Under the pieces are notes generated by a model, which was not told where the DNA came from, did no database searches, and saw only the letters and a list, made by a program, of their open reading frames with translations. From Dyadobacter bucti (GTDB lineage Bacteria; Bacteroidota; Bacteroidia; Cytophagales; Spirosomataceae), in contig NZ_SWFP01000006.1 of the NCBI RefSeq assembly GCF_005869225.1, positions 62,001 to 126,000 on the forward strand: a stretch of 64,000 nucleotides of DNA, written 5' to 3'. Below, one piece after another: positions 16,540-24,616 of this stretch. The position numbers and the translations under genes are program-made. Within the stretch, counting starts at the first letter, position 1. Each line of letters opens with the position of its first letter.

Positions 16540-16731
16540 ATAGGTGTAGTTTTTTCGATGGAAATCGGCACAGGTTCCAACGCAGCTTTCGGTGCAGGTT
16601 TTGCGGCAGGCAAGCTCAGCGTGGAAGCCCGGTATTATCTGAAGAGGAATGTCGAATCGTCTTTTATGAATATTGATGCCGATTATACCAAATTTTCGCT
16701 CATTCTAGGCTACACGATTTTTTCCAGATAA
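16540..16731 (+). pseudogene. C-terminal remnant of an outer-membrane beta-barrel protein
   Basis: The frame opens after a TAG at 16537 and encodes about 63 residues (FSMEIGTGSNAAFGAGFAAG, then KLSVEARYYLKRN and a closing SLILGYTIFSR). The alternating pattern and aromatic-rich last strand are those of the end of a small outer-membrane beta-barrel (PorT/OmpA-barrel type). There is no signal peptide or upstream coding sequence: a terminator lies directly before it. An ATG at 16558 exists but would make a product without export signal. It is most likely the surviving 3' end of a deleted gene. Confidence 0.65.
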
Positions 16732-16747
16732 TAGCGGTTATCCCGAT

Positions 16748-16910
16748 AATGGGTAGCTCCTACGGAGCATCCGATTCCCAATACGCGTTTTTTTTCTAGG
16801 AATAGGTAGCCCCGCTTGGGCTGCGAGTGAATAGTCCAGAGGGACTACCCATTTGTAACGCTCCTGCGGAGCGTCCCGTGTGGCAACGAGAAGCTCCGTA
16901 CGAGCGTTAC
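16748..16910. repeat. Palindromic intergenic repeats, left copy
   Basis: The core GGGTAGCTCCTACGGAGCAT (16751-16770) recurs at 31146-31277 with identical sequence and orientation. After it come related GGTAGCCCC/GGGCTGC (16804-16823) and AGTCC/GGACT motifs, and a long hairpin: GTAACGCTCCTGCGGAGC (16855-16872) and its near-complement ending at 16910 match at 16 of 18 positions. This fills the gap between the barrel remnant and the PVC cytochrome gene and may also act as its terminator. It is of REP-like type; no coding signal. Confidence 0.75.
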
Positions 16911-16922
16911 ATATTGTGTAGG

Positions 16923-19900
16923 CTATCGTCCCATTCTTAACCTCGTCTGGGCGCCGCCTTCGGCGTCTTTAAGTTCTACTTTCAGGCCACCGTCTTTTAC
17001 CACTTTCCGGTCGATCATGAGTGTGATCGGCTGGATTCCCTGCGGTAATGCTGTGGTGATGCTGCCATCTGTTATTTTGAGTGGTTTGCCACCTGCGTAG
17101 GCAGTAACTCCGCTTGGGGTATTCAGTGCCAGGGTTACATTTCCTTTTGTAAGTACCTCAATTTCAAATCTTACAACACTGAATTGCTTGGCGCCACTTT
17201 CCATTTCGGAGAGTTCGTCAATCGGCAATTCTCCGGATACTTTGCTGTAAACCGGCTGGGCAATGATTTTCTGACCTTTCGCTACGAGGAATGATCCTTC
17301 GGACATTTTGGCCGCGGCTTGTTTATCACCTGTGACACTTTCCCAACGTCTTACAAACCGTGTATTCGGAACGCGGAAGTCGCCTGATTCGCCGAGTTTC
17401 GTCAGGAATCCGATCAGGTTAATGAATTCGGTCTGGTCGAGGCTGGCGGTGAGGCCAGGAGGCATGAGTGAGCCCGGTACTTTTTCCATTACCTGTACCT
17501 GGCTTTTCGCTATAGATACTTCTTTACCCGTTACATCACGGATCACCACTTCGGTAGCGCCGTCGCTGGCCAGGTAACCAAGCATTTCCGAACCGTCTTT
17601 TTTCACAACACGTTTCAGGTCATACCCTTCCTTGATGGAAAGGTTAGGGTATAGTATCGAACGGATAATGGTTTCCGCCGGTGAACTGGTACCCAGGCTG
17701 CTCAGGTCGGGGCCGATTAATCCGCCTGCACCGCCAATCGCGTGGCAAGTTGTACAACTGGCTTCTGCTCTCCGGAAAATCTGCTCTCCTTTTACAGGAT
17801 CAGCTTTTTGGCTTACCAGTTTGGCGAGACTGGCAATGTTTTCATCGCTCAAATCCTGCGGCATTTTCTGCGTAGGCAAAGAGCCGCCCGATGCTTCCAA
17901 TGCTTTTTTCAAGGCAAGTACTTCGTCGAGATTCTGACGTGTCCAGCCGGCGCGTTGCTGTACAAGCTGACGCCCGACTTTCGCAATCGGTGCCGGTATT
18001 TTTTTGGCGGCGATGGCTTCGGCCAGGGCTGCTGCACCTGGATTGGTAGGGATAAATGCAAGGAAAAGCTCTGACATATCGGTATCGGCAGGCAAAGTAC
18101 GCATCAATTCAGATCCTATGCGCGCAGCTTCTCTGGCATCCAGTGAGGCCAACTGAGCGGCCGCAATGACGCGTACTTCGGGCTCATTTTTCGGGCCGGT
18201 CATTTCCGTCATGAGTTTCAGCGCCTTCTGCTTGTCGATGGTCGCCAGTGACGCGAGTGCTGCTTTTTTAGTATTGGGGTTTCCGGTCTGGATCAGGGTG
18301 GTAAGACGGTCGTTGAGCTGGCCAAGTTTCCACAGGCCTGCAAGTCGGATAGCGCTCAAACTAGCCGGATCTTCTTCATTGGTGATCAGAGAAGCAATAC
18401 GCTCCGGGTTTTTATCTGGCTGTACATGGCGTTGGCTGGCGGCACTCTCCAAAGCGGAAAGCTGTCCCGCCAGATTTTTATCCTTGTTCTGAACTGCCAG
18501 ATCCAGCAGCATGTTCAGATCGGCGGTCTGTCCGAGGGCTGAGATGCTGCTCAGTACATCTTTCTGGTATTCGTCGGGAACCTGTCCTTTTTGATAAAGC
18601 GCAATTAATAATGAGGCAGCCTGCGGACTCGTAGCTGATTTCAAGGCATAGGCAGTTTTTTTAGCATCACCCAAAAATCCCGGTTCGGATTTCAGTTTTG
18701 CCAGCCAGACCGGTTCCAGTTCGCGTACAGTTTGCCATAATGCGAAATCCAGGAATTCGTCCATCTGGGCATCCAATACGTTTAATGCAGTGCGTGCAGC
18801 TTCGGCTGTTTTCGTTTTACGTAGCGCGATCACTCCTTCAAGGCGAACCTGTGCATGCTCATCTTTTACCGCTTTGGCCAGCAGCGCTGGAACGTTCCCT
18901 ATTTTTGGATACCACAATTCCAGCGCACGCAAAGCGGCCGCACGGGCATTATGGCTTTTCGCAGAAAGCAGGTTCAGCAATATCGGCTCATTTACGGTTT
19001 CTAAAGTTTGATAAACCCATAATGCTTCGAGCAGATTATGTTCATATCCTGCATCGTTTTTGTCAAGGGCCTGCACCCATTTTTCAAGGGCTGGAATTAC
19101 TTCTTTGGCGCCTTTCGCTTTCAAAACCTGCTTGGCCTGAAGACGTGTCCATTCCTCCGGAAGTTTCAGGGATTCGAGCAGTTCGCTGGTACTGGCTTTG
19201 GCCAGTTGCGGTTTTTTAACGAGCGGACGGTTTTTAGCAACGATACGCCAGATCCGTCCGTGCTGCTGGTCGCGGCGGGGATCGTGAAAATCCACTTCCC
19301 CGTGCTGGATGATCGGATTGTACCAGTCTGCAACATATATTGCTCCATCGGGCCCTACATTGATATCCACCGGGCGGAAAGCTACATTATCCGTCCACAT
19401 CAGGTCATCGGCCTGCTTGGAAGCATAGCCTGCACCTTGTTCTTCAAGTTTGAAACTGTTGATCCGGTTCGCGCGGAAATCGTTGGTGATCATCCGTCCC
19501 TGCCATGCATCCGGCAAATGTTTTCCTGATACCACATCCAGACCGCTATGTTTCGGCTGGCCGGGGTTCAGTCCGCGCATAATGCGCGCTGCGCCAGGAG
19601 CCGTTACAAAAGTGGCTCCCGGAAATGCGTAGTTGATACCCTCGCCGCCGGCACCATCTGTCAGGAACGATTGTCCCCAGCGGTCAAACTGCAGTCCCCA
19701 TGGGTTGACCAAACCTTTGGCATATACATCCATGTCGAGGTTACGCGTATTCAATGCCCACACACCGCCACCTTCGAGGCGTTTGATCCCAAAAGGTGTT
19801 TCTACGTGACTGTAAATGTAGATAGACTGGTTGAAGTACATCCTTCCCTCCGGCCCCCAGCGGAAAGTATGGATCAAATGGTGGGTATCGCCGGTTCCGA

Positions 19901-20378
19901 AACCGTTCAGCACGCGGCGTTTTTTGTCCGCTTTGCCGTCGCCGTCGGTGTCGGAAAAATGCAGGATCTCCGTGGAATTGGCTACATATACCCCGCCGTC
20001 ACCCGGCAAAATACCGGTTGGCTGGATTAATCCTTCGGCAAATACCGTAGACTTGTCTGCCTTGCCGTCGCCGTCTGTATCTTCCAAAACAAATATCTTG
20101 TCATTGGCCGATTCGCCGGTTTTCAAATGTGGGTATACCGTGCTGCTGACCACCCACAGACGACCTTCCGCGTCCCAGTTCATCTGGATCGGCTTGGCGA
20201 CCATCGGATCGGCTGCAAAAAGGGTTACCTCAAATCCCTCGGCAACTTTGAAGGATGCCAGCTCTTTCTGGACATCGGGATCCGGGTCTTCTTTCACCAT
20301 CTCCGTTTTGGTGGAGGAGGTGGTCAGGAATATGATAGGAAGGAGAATTGCTCCGTATAGTAACTTTGATGCTTTCAT
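16923..20378 (-). CDS. PVC-type membrane-bound dehydrogenase/HEAT/cytochrome c protein
   Basis: 1151 residues from ATG 20378 (MKASKLLYGAILL, signal peptide); an in-frame ATG at 20408 would translate a GCCGACAGCC repeat. N-terminal six-bladed propeller (about 40-400; KIFVLEDTDGDGKADKSTVF, HSGLDVVSGKHLP) of the PVC-type dehydrogenase family; HEAT-repeat middle (about 410-800) rich in AARxALxxL units; c-type heme domain with CTTCH at 875-879 and a distal Met candidate; C-terminal beta domain about 1000-1150. These periplasmic proteins are thought to pass electrons from sugar oxidation. It is the last gene of the susCD locus, with one Ca-binding-like DTDGDGKAD motif in each of two places. Confidence 0.85.
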   Translation of the reverse strand: MKASKLLYGAILLPIIFLTTSSTKTEMVKEDPDPDVQKELASFKVAEGFEVTLFAADPMVAKPIQMNWDAEGRLWVVSSTVYPHLKTGESANDKIFVLEDTDGDGKADKSTVFAEGLIQPTGILPGDGGVYVANSTEILHFSDTDGDGKADKKRRVLNGFGTGDTHHLIHTFRWGPEGRMYFNQSIYIYSHVETPFGIKRLEGGGVWALNTRNLDMDVYAKGLVNPWGLQFDRWGQSFLTDGAGGEGINYAFPGATFVTAPGAARIMRGLNPGQPKHSGLDVVSGKHLPDAWQGRMITNDFRANRINSFKLEEQGAGYASKQADDLMWTDNVAFRPVDINVGPDGAIYVADWYNPIIQHGEVDFHDPRRDQQHGRIWRIVAKNRPLVKKPQLAKASTSELLESLKLPEEWTRLQAKQVLKAKGAKEVIPALEKWVQALDKNDAGYEHNLLEALWVYQTLETVNEPILLNLLSAKSHNARAAALRALELWYPKIGNVPALLAKAVKDEHAQVRLEGVIALRKTKTAEAARTALNVLDAQMDEFLDFALWQTVRELEPVWLAKLKSEPGFLGDAKKTAYALKSATSPQAASLLIALYQKGQVPDEYQKDVLSSISALGQTADLNMLLDLAVQNKDKNLAGQLSALESAASQRHVQPDKNPERIASLITNEEDPASLSAIRLAGLWKLGQLNDRLTTLIQTGNPNTKKAALASLATIDKQKALKLMTEMTGPKNEPEVRVIAAAQLASLDAREAARIGSELMRTLPADTDMSELFLAFIPTNPGAAALAEAIAAKKIPAPIAKVGRQLVQQRAGWTRQNLDEVLALKKALEASGGSLPTQKMPQDLSDENIASLAKLVSQKADPVKGEQIFRRAEASCTTCHAIGGAGGLIGPDLSSLGTSSPAETIIRSILYPNLSIKEGYDLKRVVKKDGSEMLGYLASDGATEVVIRDVTGKEVSIAKSQVQVMEKVPGSLMPPGLTASLDQTEFINLIGFLTKLGESGDFRVPNTRFVRRWESVTGDKQAAAKMSEGSFLVAKGQKIIAQPVYSKVSGELPIDELSEMESGAKQFSVVRFEIEVLTKGNVTLALNTPSGVTAYAGGKPLKITDGSITTALPQGIQPITLMIDRKVVKDGGLKVELKDAEGGAQTRLRMGR

Positions 20379-20489
20379 AGTTGGCTGTCGGCTGTCGGCT
20401 ATCGGCATTCGATAGTGGTAGGCCGTTTATAGTAACTGACTAAGTGATGTTCTTTTGTTTTCAGAGAGGGTTGCCGAGGCCGACAGCCC

Positions 20490-21713
20490 TCATTCCAGCT
20501 TTTTCAGCTCATATACTACTTCCTTCGGTTCGCTGTTCAGTATGATCTGTCCTTCCAGCCATTTGATCAGGATATTCTGCTCTTCCAGCCCCTTCACATG
20601 ACGGCCTTGTTCGTATCTGCGGAAACCGATGATATAAGTCTGGTTGAGCGGGCGGTACTGAAAAAAGTGCAGTTCGTTCTTTTTCAGGATCATGGTGCGT
20701 ATTTCTTCTGCCTGCGTGAATTGCGGGCCCTGCGTGATAGCAACACCTTTCGCCCATTCGGCAGCGGAGGCAGTTACTACTTCAGCGTTGTCGGCAGTCA
20801 GCGAGTAAAATCCTTTTTTCAAACCTGATGCCTTGATGATCTGTGCGTTTTCGGCAATCTGGCCGCTTTTGCGGGGTGCTGGTAGCGGCAGGTATTTTTC
20901 GTCAATGATGAATTTTGCAAGTGTTTTTTCCTGTCCTGCCGGTAATATGCGGGCATTGTCCGCCTGCGCACCGGTTTTGGATACAGTAATGGTGGTGGTT
21001 TTCGGGCTGGTTTCCAGGCCAAGGGCTTTTTCGAGGATTTTAGCGAGGTAATAATAGCCGGCTTCGTTCAAATGAACGGTATTTTCAATGATCTCCTCTT
21101 TCTTCGTGGCGGCCAATATCGGGTTGTAAATGTCGATAAACTGCTTCTTACGCTGCCCGGCTACTTCCGAAATGGCTTTGGAATACAATTCAAGATCAGC
21201 GTTGCGCTGACTGATACGCTGGGCGGTGTCGGTAGAAACGACGGGTATGGTGGATAATAAAACCGTTTTGGCACCGAGTTCATCTAGCTTGTCCAGCAAT
21301 TTGTTCAGCCCTTCTTTGAAATGAGGCAAACCGGCCTGCCCGTCCTGTGCCTCCACTCCTCCGTAACCCAGAAAAACAACCGTCGGCTGGGTTTTGGTAA
21401 TGTCTTCCATCAGGTGCTCGTAGGGAGTAGGCGGATTGGTGTATGTGCTGCGTCCTTCTCCCCACACATTATCGCCTGTCCAGCCAAGGTTGCGGAAGGT
21501 GATGCCTTTGTCGGCGAAGCGGGTGGTAAGGGCCAGTTCGAGATAGCCAAACTGAAAGTCGTTCTCGAAGATCGAATTGCCAAGAAAAACAACGCGGTCA
21601 CCGTCTTTCAGCGAAAAGCTGCCGGCTCCCTGCGCGCTGACAGTTCCTGCCGATAGGGTAATGAAGAATAATAAAAAGTAACCAAGAGTGGTCAGTGCTC
21701 TGATCTTTCTCAT
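20490..21713 (-). CDS. SGNH/GDSL-family hydrolase, exported
   Basis: 407 residues from ATG 21713 (MRKIRALTTLGYFLL, signal peptide ending VSAQ); the ATG at 21776 adds 21 Trp/Arg/Cys-rich residues unlike an export signal. SGNH blocks: I, VFLGNSIFE (Ser nucleophile, Asn instead of Asp before it); II, FRNLGWTGDNVWG; III, VFLGYGGVEA, where the usual GxND Asn is not in place; V, NTVHLNEAGY, where the His is present but the Asp three before it is Asn. Such proteins are carbohydrate esterases, usually deacetylating glycans. The altered blocks mean activity is uncertain. The C-terminal 170 residues are a separate beta domain. It sits between the VCBS and cytochrome genes of the same locus. Confidence 0.8.
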   Translation of the reverse strand: MRKIRALTTLGYFLLFFITLSAGTVSAQGAGSFSLKDGDRVVFLGNSIFENDFQFGYLELALTTRFADKGITFRNLGWTGDNVWGEGRSTYTNPPTPYEHLMEDITKTQPTVVFLGYGGVEAQDGQAGLPHFKEGLNKLLDKLDELGAKTVLLSTIPVVSTDTAQRISQRNADLELYSKAISEVAGQRKKQFIDIYNPILAATKKEEIIENTVHLNEAGYYYLAKILEKALGLETSPKTTTITVSKTGAQADNARILPAGQEKTLAKFIIDEKYLPLPAPRKSGQIAENAQIIKASGLKKGFYSLTADNAEVVTASAAEWAKGVAITQGPQFTQAEEIRTMILKKNELHFFQYRPLNQTYIIGFRRYEQGRHVKGLEEQNILIKWLEGQIILNSEPKEVVYELKKLE

Positions 21714-21897
21714 GCATTTTGGGTTTAGGTAATTTTGGGAAAAATGGCAGCAAATGTCCGATCTCCGGCGCCACATTTACTGCCATTAATTCCGATTTAA
21801 ATAAAAGGACAATTATTGAATAAATTAACCTGTGGTGTCGGTTAAAAACAAAATAGCTGTCGGGTTACTCTTTTTTGCATACATTATTTGCTGATTA

Positions 21898-23037
21898 TCA
21901 ATGTCCTTCGTTAAAGAAAATCGCCAGTCCGTCTTTGCCGGCCACGATAATATCTTTTTTACCCGAGTTCAGCAGGTCGGCGACGGAGAAGAAAATACCT
22001 GCACCTTTCCCTTCACCGTACGGTCCGTAGCTGATGAAGTTTTTGGTAAAAGATTCTCCGTTCCATTTGAAATAGTACAGGCCAGACGGATCGTAGGCAC
22101 CCGGGTCTCCATCGTTGTGGGCCCGGAAACGTTTGCCCGTAACCAGTTCCATTTCTCCGTCGTTATCAATGTCCACCCATTCCATGGTATGGTACTGCGA
22201 CTGAAAAGGATCGATCGGATGTTTGACGAAAGTGATCGTTTTGCCCGTGCGATTTTGTTCGAACCAATTAAGGCCATAATCATGTCCCTGGCCCACGATC
22301 AGATCATTTAATCCATCCTTATTCACATCCGCCACGATAACCGGGACGCTACCGTGGTCGAATTTGAAATCCGGGTGCAGTTTCCAGGGCGTGTTTTTAC
22401 GGTCTTGCGGCGCTTCGAGCCAGCCGTCGGTGGTAATGAAATCGCCCCGGCCGTCGCCGTTGATATCTCCGAATCCAAGTCCGTGCCCGTGTTTTTCGGC
22501 TACTTTGGTACCAATGATCTGTCCGTTCGGTTTGCCAGCCTGGTCTCTTTGCAATGTATAATATACCAAAGGCAGGCTGGGGGTATTGGGCACAATTTCG
22601 AGGAACCCGTCACCGTCCACATCCCAGGCGCGCGTCGTTTCAATATTACCGGTCTCGGCCCACTCGTGCTCTTTCCATTCTCCGTTGGTTCCGGGATTTT
22701 CCCGCCAGAGCAGTTTTTTATTAAACCACCCGCCGGTAATGTAGTCCATTTTTCCATCCCCGTTCACATCCATGGGTATCGTGGAAAAATCATCGAAATA
22801 CTCATTCACACGTTTGCCCTGACCGATCAGATGCCGTTTTTTGAATCCAGGGCCTTCATACCAGTAACTTCCCGAAACGATATCAAGTTGTTTGTCACCA
22901 TTGACATCAAATACTCCCACTGATTCGGCGCTTTCCGAAGCGATCATCTGTTTCCGAAAGGTGAGCTGTTTTAAAGGTTGTGCGATGAGCTCCGTTGACA
23001 ATATTATCAAGATCAGTGGTGCTGCTAATTTGTTCAT
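21898..23037 (-). CDS. FG-GAP/VCBS-repeat secreted protein
   Basis: 379 residues with a signal peptide (1-19, ending LIAQ). The whole mature protein is a seven-bladed FG-GAP/VCBS propeller: calcium-type loops such as FDVNGDKQLDIV, MDVNGDGKMDYI, WDVDGDGFLEIV, GDINGDGRGDFI, ADVNKDGLNDLI and VDIDNDGEMELV recur about every 50 residues. No catalytic residues can be named. The protein is periplasmic or surface, and its place between susD and an SGNH hydrolase suggests glycan binding or a lyase-like function. Confidence 0.85.
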   Translation of the reverse strand: MNKLAAPLILIILSTELIAQPLKQLTFRKQMIASESAESVGVFDVNGDKQLDIVSGSYWYEGPGFKKRHLIGQGKRVNEYFDDFSTIPMDVNGDGKMDYITGGWFNKKLLWRENPGTNGEWKEHEWAETGNIETTRAWDVDGDGFLEIVPNTPSLPLVYYTLQRDQAGKPNGQIIGTKVAEKHGHGLGFGDINGDGRGDFITTDGWLEAPQDRKNTPWKLHPDFKFDHGSVPVIVADVNKDGLNDLIVGQGHDYGLNWFEQNRTGKTITFVKHPIDPFQSQYHTMEWVDIDNDGEMELVTGKRFRAHNDGDPGAYDPSGLYYFKWNGESFTKNFISYGPYGEGKGAGIFFSVADLLNSGKKDIIVAGKDGLAIFFNEGH

Positions 23038-23092
23038 TCCCGCGTTTTTAGAGGTTTTTATTTTAGTATCTCAGCCATTTATCCTGAATTTA

Positions 23093-24583
23093 TCAATATC
23101 CTGTGTTCTGCTGAAGATCGGGGTTGACCTGTATTTCCAGGAATGGGATCGGGAACAGCAGGTGCTTCTGTTCAAGGCTGTACGTGGCCGGAGTAAGATA
23201 ATAGTAAGCCGGATCCGCTTTCAATTTTGCACCGTGCGCATTCATTACAGTAATTGCATTGCCCGTGCGGACGAGATCCAGCCAGCGTTTGTTTTCAAAA
23301 GCGAGCTCTATCCTGCGTTCCTGCAAAATGGCGGTTCGGAGGGCTGTTTGCGACGTGGCTGTCGAATTCGCCAATCCTGCCCTGGTCCTCACCTGATCGA
23401 GGTAGCGTTGCGCGTCGGCTACTTTTCCCTGCTCGTTGGCAGCTTCGGCCAGCATCAGCAATGTTTCTGCATATCTGTAAATGGGGAAATTTTCATTGGT
23501 CTGCTCAAAAACCGAGTGAGGGTACTGGTACTTTTTGATGTAAGGTAAATTCACATAAGTTGTGTCTGAAACCAGCGAAGGCCCATTAACAAATCCGATA
23601 GAAGCAGCAAAGCGTTTGTCTTTCACCCGGTCTTCATAGGCAGTCAACAAATCCTGGGTAGGGATATTCCATCCGGCTCTTGGCGCATTTTGAGAGCCTG
23701 TCGGCCCGAGGGTATATTGCGCATGGTTGGTCGTAAGCGGAATAAAAAAGTATGGAAAAACGCTGTGCAGGTTTAATGAAGTGCCTTCCAGGTACTGGAC
23801 TTCAAAAACGGACTCCTGGTTATTTTTGTTATTGGGATTAAAAACCGCGGCATAATCGCTCATGAGTGAGTAACCCGTTACTTTGGCCAGTGCGCTTTCT
23901 GCTTCGGGCCATTTTTTCTGGGTCAGGTATACGTCGCCCAATAGCATCCAGGCGGCTCCTGATGTTGCGCGTCCTGCTTCCTGGGTAGCTTTCCCAGGCA
24001 AAATGCTTGCCGCAAGTGTAGCATCTGCGATGATCTGCGCATAAACCTGCTCTGCAGTGGACCGGGGAAGCGAAGCGGAGCCCAGATCAACAGCCGGTAC
24101 CAGCGGAAGCGGTACCCCTCCGAAATAACGGACAAGGTCAAAATAGGCGAGGGCCCGTAGAAAAAGCGCCTGACCTTTGAGATTGTCGCCTACGGTCTTT
24201 TCCAATGTGACCTTGTCAATTTCCGCGATCACCTGATTAGCCCGGGCAATGATATCGAAATCGGAAAAGTAGCGGCCGGCTGTCACTGGATTTTCAGATC
24301 CGTTCACAAACTCATCGATTTCTTCCGGGTTTGGGGAGCGGTAATCAGTGTTATAGAAAAAGTGCGTGTTGTCTGAGCGCATTTCGCCCATAGCCCAGCT
24401 TCCTTCTGCATTGTATAATCCCTGCAAAGGTGCATACGTACCATCAACGGCCTGCCTGAAGTCAGATTCCGACTGGAAAAAATTGGAAGGAACTACTGCA
24501 TTCTTTGGCGCGACGTCCAGAAAATCGCTGCACGATCCCAGTGCGCCTGATATAATGATTGCTAATACGGTCTTAATTCTCAT
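23093..24583 (-). CDS. SusD/RagB family lipoprotein (second locus)
   Basis: 496 residues with lipobox GALGSC (Cys18) followed by SDFLDVAPKNAVVPSNFF, the SusD start. RALAYFDLVRYFGGVPLPL in the middle and RYAETLLMLAEAANEQGK plus ILQERRIELAFENKRWLDL near the end are SusD landmarks. It works with the SusC encoded 33 bases upstream as surface glycan receptor. The normal length and intact landmarks indicate a functional protein. Confidence 0.92.
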   Translation of the reverse strand: MRIKTVLAIIISGALGSCSDFLDVAPKNAVVPSNFFQSESDFRQAVDGTYAPLQGLYNAEGSWAMGEMRSDNTHFFYNTDYRSPNPEEIDEFVNGSENPVTAGRYFSDFDIIARANQVIAEIDKVTLEKTVGDNLKGQALFLRALAYFDLVRYFGGVPLPLVPAVDLGSASLPRSTAEQVYAQIIADATLAASILPGKATQEAGRATSGAAWMLLGDVYLTQKKWPEAESALAKVTGYSLMSDYAAVFNPNNKNNQESVFEVQYLEGTSLNLHSVFPYFFIPLTTNHAQYTLGPTGSQNAPRAGWNIPTQDLLTAYEDRVKDKRFAASIGFVNGPSLVSDTTYVNLPYIKKYQYPHSVFEQTNENFPIYRYAETLLMLAEAANEQGKVADAQRYLDQVRTRAGLANSTATSQTALRTAILQERRIELAFENKRWLDLVRTGNAITVMNAHGAKLKADPAYYYLTPATYSLEQKHLLFPIPFLEIQVNPDLQQNTGY

Positions 24584-24616
24584 GACCTTATATTGATTTA
24601 AATTTTAGTCTAAATA

